From positions 1 through 41,064 of the forward strand of contig JAFLLC010000007.1 in the NCBI GenBank assembly GCA_019162745.1: a DNA stretch of 41,064 nucleotides, read 5' to 3'. The notes below the pieces were generated by a model. It was not told where the DNA came from, searched no databases, and saw nothing but the letters and a program-made list of their open reading frames with translations. Below are positions 37,986 to 41,064 of the stretch, piece by piece (position 1 is the first letter of the stretch; each line of letters opens with the position of its first letter). The DNA is from Deltaproteobacteria bacterium. Lineage in GTDB: Bacteria > Desulfobacterota > Desulfuromonadia > Geobacterales > Pseudopelobacteraceae. A program made the position numbers and the translations under genes.

Positions 37986-38809
37986 AATGCTGCCTCCTTT
38001 TTCCGGCGTCCCTGACCTGGTCTTGTTCTGAATCCTGCCTTTGCCTCGATCTTGGCAATGGATAAGATCACAGGTTTCAACTCGACCGGCATTTCCCTGT
38101 AACCATGAAGGTTGATCGACAGCAACTCCGTACGGGTAAGCAGCATCAAGTTGTCCAACTCACAGTTCAACTTGTTGCTGTCCTTGAATACGACCGCATG
38201 GCCTTCCGGTACCGGGCCGTTCGCCTGCTCCCATACCCAGACGTGTTTGTGCTTATAGCGGGTCTTAGCGGGAGTGTAGGGGTTTGGTTCGGCAATCTTG
38301 ATCAGGATAAAGCCGTCTTTGCGGCAGATCCTCTCTGCTCCAAGCGGTTTTCTATTCGGCGGAATCTGGCCGGTTGAAAAGGTGGTACGGTTTCTGCTCG
38401 TCAATCCCTTGGTGCCTTTGTTGCGTGGAATGCTGCCTTTGCTGTAGCGTCCGGTCCGACCGGAAACAATATTGTGATTTTTAACGAACGCCACGAGCTG
38501 CGACATTTTAAAGTCAGACTGGAACGCCTGATTTAACTCAGAGGTTAACTCATGCCGGTTGAGCCGCTGGTAATTATTCTTGATGAACTGCACCTGGGCG
38601 GCAGTAAAGATCAAAGATGTTCCCTTTTTTAATTCACCCTTTGACCGGCCACACGTCAAGCCGTTGTTATTTATCGCGGCATGAATCGCTGAGCGTGTCT
38701 TGTTCAGATCGAAACGGCGATTGAATGCTTCGGTCAGTTCCCGGAGTCCCATAACCCGATATTCAACGCGGATAAAGTCGATGTGTTCCTGAGTGTATTT
38801 AAACCTCAT
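37982..38809 (-). CDS. HNH endonuclease with N-terminal DNA-binding repeats
   Basis: A 275-aa protein. Residues 5-55 and 70-120 are two similar helical units (YTQEHIDFIRVEYR, LRELTEAFNRRF; FTAAQVQFIKNNYQ, ELTSELNQAF), likely homeodomain-like DNA-binding repeats. A basic linker rich in Arg/Gly follows. The C-terminal part has an HNH_3-type core: KHKHVWVWEQANGPVPEG then VVFKDSNKLNCELDNL. The usual central His is Phe in VVFKD, a variant I believe common in this group. It may be a homing-type or packaging-related nuclease; no intron is seen. The ATG at 38809 overlaps the upstream stop by 11 bp. Confidence 0.82.
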   Translation of the reverse strand: MRFKYTQEHIDFIRVEYRVMGLRELTEAFNRRFDLNKTRSAIHAAINNNGLTCGRSKGELKKGTSLIFTAAQVQFIKNNYQRLNRHELTSELNQAFQSDFKMSQLVAFVKNHNIVSGRTGRYSKGSIPRNKGTKGLTSRNRTTFSTGQIPPNRKPLGAERICRKDGFILIKIAEPNPYTPAKTRYKHKHVWVWEQANGPVPEGHAVVFKDSNKLNCELDNLMLLTRTELLSINLHGYREMPVELKPVILSIAKIEAKAGFRTRPGQGRRKKEAAL

Positions 38810-39041
38810 TGGATATCCCGAGCATCTTCGGCGCATTGACAATCGATCTATCATTGATAGCCTTGGCAGCGTCCAGAACCAGTTTGCCATTATCAATAAT
38901 GGTTCTGGCAATCATAGTTACGGACTTGGAACGCTCAATCTCTTCTTTCAGTTCGTCTCCGGTAGTTTCTTCGTCTGAAAGCCTTTCCAGCTGGGCAAAC
39001 AGATGATCATTCAAATCTGATAATTTATTTTTTACGCCCAT
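38799..39041 (-). CDS. Conserved-type small phage protein, 80 aa
   Basis: An 80-aa helical protein starting MGVKNKLSDLNDHLFAQLE, with EELKEEIERSKSVTMIARTI-like helix (here DELKEEIERSKSV) and ending PKMLGISNEV. I recall similar proteins next to HNH endonucleases in several prophages, without known function. AGGGGG precedes the ATG. Confidence 0.7.
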   Translation of the reverse strand: MGVKNKLSDLNDHLFAQLERLSDEETTGDELKEEIERSKSVTMIARTIIDNGKLVLDAAKAINDRSIVNAPKMLGISNEV

Positions 39042-39072
39042 GAAGCTTTTCCCCCTATGAATGTATTTAAGT

Positions 39073-40794
39073 TCACGCTACCCCCAGCGCCCTTTCAATC
39101 AGGCGCTTGTTAAAATGGAAATTACTGTGACACGCCGCGGTGTACTTGGTGTACATGCTGCCGAGCATGTTTCCGGCCGTGTCGTAACCAAACTTGCCGA
39201 GGATCTGTAACTGCTTTTCAGTTGCAGGATCATTCAGCCACCGCTTGTTCTTCTTCGCAGATCCGTCCGTTTCATAATTACGCAAGAAGTCATCAGCCGC
39301 GGCCATGGCATTCAACCTGCCGGTAAGCGCCAGCTGGTGCACACGCTTTTCATCCTGCAGCTTGCCGATCGCCACCCACGTTTCGCCCTGATCCGGAGAA
39401 AACACACCGGCCCAGGCGCTGAACCCGCATGCCATCATGCAGGTCTCGGTACCGAACAGATCCACCCAGCGAAACGGTGAAGCGTTCAGAATATCCAACT
39501 CAGTCAGGCTGATTTCCTGAATCTGTTGTTCGTCCTGGTTGTCGATGCGCTCGAACGTGAAACCGCAGATCGGACATGTCCGTGTTTGTGCCGGCACTTC
39601 GGCGCCACAACCTTCAGCGCCGTTCTTGTCAGGGAAATGGTAATTCATGCCCAGGGAATACTCCGTTGGACATATCTTCATTACCGCTTCGCCCTTCTCC
39701 TTTTCACTCTCCTGGTGCAACCCATCATCCTGATCCAGATTGCCGTGAGTCAACAGCGACGTCCCGAAATCCAGAATGATGCAGTCCTTTTTGACCACGC
39801 CCGGGTAAAGTTCCGGATCCACTGTCCGGAGACCTCGGCCGGCCATCTGGATCATCGGCCCCTTCTCAGAACACTGACGGAGTAACAGTACGCATGACAC
39901 CGGCTGCGAGTCGTAACCCTCAGTCAGCACCGCAACATTGACCAGAACCTGCAGACGGCCTTTGTCGAATCGCTGTAATGTGGCCTTTCGCTCGCCGTCG
40001 GCCATATCTCCTGTCACAACACCCGACTCCACCCCGGCACTTTTGAAGGCTTCCGCCACGTCGTGGGCATGCTGGCATGTAGCACAGAAAACGATTGTCT
40101 TGCGGTCTCCCGCCTTTTCTTTCCAATGGCGGACAACTTCCTGATTGATGATCGGTGTATCCAGTACCCGCGCCACTTCCTGCTGATCACCGAATGCGGA
40201 CAGATTCTTGATTGCCTGGAGCTGATCCTGTGCGCCAACGTTCACCACGTAGGCCCGAGGCGGGACCAAGAAACCAAGATTTACCAGCTCACGGATGGTG
40301 ATCTTCTCCGACACGTTGTCGAAATACTTCCGGAGGGACTTCTTGTCGCCACGTTCCGGGGTCGCAGTGAACCCGGACAGCAGGAGTTTGGGATTACGTT
40401 CTTTGCAGGCGTCAATAATTTTTGAATAGGTTGGTGCTACGATGTGATGAACCTCGTCACAGATAATGTGATCGAAGGAAGGAAGGTGATCCAGGTTGCG
40501 GCACATGGTCTGCTGCATGGCAAATACAGCCTGGCCACCGAAAGATTTCTGATCGGCAGTGAAAAAGGATACCGGCCAGTCCGGGTTTACCTTCAAGAAC
40601 TTGGAGGCATTCTGCTGGACGAGCTCCTGCCGATGCTGGAGAATGAGGGTTTTACCCCTCACCTCCTTTGCAAGCCCGGATAGAATGATTGTCTTTCCTG
40701 CACCGGTACCAGCTATTACCAGCGTGTTGCCGTGCTTCTTGAGTGCCGACTTGGCATTCTTCACGGCTCTGTTTTGAATGGGACGGAGAATCAT
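39073..40794 (-). CDS. SF2 DEAD/DEAH-type helicase
   Basis: A 573-aa helicase of the SSL2/RecQ-like superfamily 2 group. Motif I GTGAGKT (29-35), motif II DEVH (113-116), motif III FTATPER (142-148), motif V VLTEGYD (289-295), motif VI QMAGRGLR (316-323). The C-terminal 200 residues contain a Cys cluster (CGAEVP, then CPICGF), a probable zinc ribbon, and an extra domain seen in phage members. It is expected to unwind DNA during replication or recombination. The ATG at 40794 overlaps the DUF7666-type stop (ATGA); a GTG nine bases upstream is possible. Confidence 0.9.
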   Translation of the reverse strand: MILRPIQNRAVKNAKSALKKHGNTLVIAGTGAGKTIILSGLAKEVRGKTLILQHRQELVQQNASKFLKVNPDWPVSFFTADQKSFGGQAVFAMQQTMCRNLDHLPSFDHIICDEVHHIVAPTYSKIIDACKERNPKLLLSGFTATPERGDKKSLRKYFDNVSEKITIRELVNLGFLVPPRAYVVNVGAQDQLQAIKNLSAFGDQQEVARVLDTPIINQEVVRHWKEKAGDRKTIVFCATCQHAHDVAEAFKSAGVESGVVTGDMADGERKATLQRFDKGRLQVLVNVAVLTEGYDSQPVSCVLLLRQCSEKGPMIQMAGRGLRTVDPELYPGVVKKDCIILDFGTSLLTHGNLDQDDGLHQESEKEKGEAVMKICPTEYSLGMNYHFPDKNGAEGCGAEVPAQTRTCPICGFTFERIDNQDEQQIQEISLTELDILNASPFRWVDLFGTETCMMACGFSAWAGVFSPDQGETWVAIGKLQDEKRVHQLALTGRLNAMAAADDFLRNYETDGSAKKNKRWLNDPATEKQLQILGKFGYDTAGNMLGSMYTKYTAACHSNFHFNKRLIERALGVA

Positions 40795-41064
40795 TGCTGA
40801 CACTCCACAAACTCACCATCGGAATTCAGCGTGTACCAGATATCAGCTTTGATACCGTTGTCGCCAACTTTGCTTGCCCTGATATGAATGAGCTTGCCCT
40901 CGTTGTCTCTGTAGACACAAACGATTGCTCCGCTCTCTGACGACTTCGATCTGCCCTCATAACCAAAAGCGGCAGCTACTCCGTCCGATCCTGAGTTGCT
41001 GGCAGCGCCGTAATCGCCTGAGTTGCTGGCAGCGCCGTAATCGCCTGAGTTGCTGGCAGCGCCT
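40791..41064 (-). CDS. DUF7666-type repeat protein, C-terminal part
   Basis: This is the continuation of the gene that starts at 501. The bases at 41016-41064 duplicate 1-49, so only 41015-40791 is unique here (74 codons plus stop). It carries one more GAASNSGDY unit, a degenerate last unit, then a non-repeat domain with GAIVCVYRDNEGKLIHIRAS and a tail ending DGEFVECQQ, followed by TGA at 40793-40791. That stop overlaps the helicase ATG (ATGA). Homologous proteins, as I recall them, also end with such a globular tail after the repeats. The intact frame across the junction is the best evidence that the genome is circular and correctly closed. Confidence 0.8.
   Translation of the reverse strand, partial: GAASNSGDYGAASNSGDYGAASNSGSDGVAAAFGYEGRSKSSESGAIVCVYRDNEGKLIHIRASKVGDNGIKADIWYTLNSDGEFVECQQ
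41016..41064. repeat. 49-bp terminal direct repeat (identical to 1-49)
   Basis: The last 49 bases are identical to the first 49. This is most simply the overlap of a circular assembly, because removing one copy joins the two halves of a coding frame exactly. A true terminal repeat of a linear virion DNA cannot be excluded from sequence, but 49 bp lying inside a gene and inside a tandem array argues against it. Confidence 0.85.

Overview
The window looks like a complete, circularly assembled genome of a temperate, short-tailed (podovirus-type) phage of a Gram-negative bacterium. The last 49 bases repeat the first 49. If the ends are merged (about 41,015 bp), one reading frame runs across the junction without a break. 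A Gram-negative host is inferred from two lipoprotein signal sequences, a T7-lysozyme-type amidase, and an attachment site that copies the 3' end of a bacterial tRNA-Pro gene. The genus cannot be read from the sequence; a Desulfuromonadales/Geobacter-like host is only a guess. Head and portal genes resemble the Bordetella BPP-1 group (Bbp16- and Bbp19-type proteins), and the tail and ejection genes follow T7 order (gp11, 12, 13, 14, 15 and 16-like).

Layout. A divergent switch at 5287-5444 separates a four-gene plus-strand lysogeny operon from everything else, which is on the minus strand. The lysogeny operon (5445-8046) is CI-like repressor, a small membrane protein, a lipoprotein, and a tyrosine integrase; it ends at attP and a bidirectional terminator (8085-8190). 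The early minus-strand operon starts with a Cro-like protein at 5286. It runs through small proteins, a dNTP diphosphohydrolase-like protein, RusA-type resolvase, a Sak4-like ATPase, an ssDNA-binding-type protein and a cysteine-rich protein. It then crosses the junction inside a repeat-bearing DUF7666-type gene and continues with an SF2 helicase, HNH endonuclease, Cas4-like nuclease and a Toprim primase-helicase (to 34550). A non-coding region at 34294-34549 with phased repeats is a candidate origin.

The late minus-strand operon (34007 down to 8191) follows a terminator that sits directly before the small terminase start. Its order is terS, terL, small lipoprotein, portal, fibre-like protein, Bbp19-like, scaffold, 10-codon ORF, major capsid, Bbp16-like cement, HeH protein, membrane protein, gp11-, gp12- and gp13-like, radical SAM enzyme, gp14-, gp15- and giant gp16-like proteins, tailspike, amidase, holin-like, and a membrane-anchored protein. 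Most adjacent genes overlap by 1-11 bases, so the operons are tightly coupled.

The most unusual points are: (1) the major capsid protein begins with a textbook Sec signal peptide, while the scaffold and a small protein between terL and portal start with a hydrophobic segment and a lipobox; (2) a radical SAM enzyme lies between ejection-protein genes; (3) an AT-rich membrane-protein/lipoprotein pair is expressed with the repressor and integrase; (4) an HeH domain is flanked by identical 29-bp in-frame repeats; (5) the terminator before terS suggests antitermination control; (6) a 27-bp minisatellite lies in the DUF7666-type gene.
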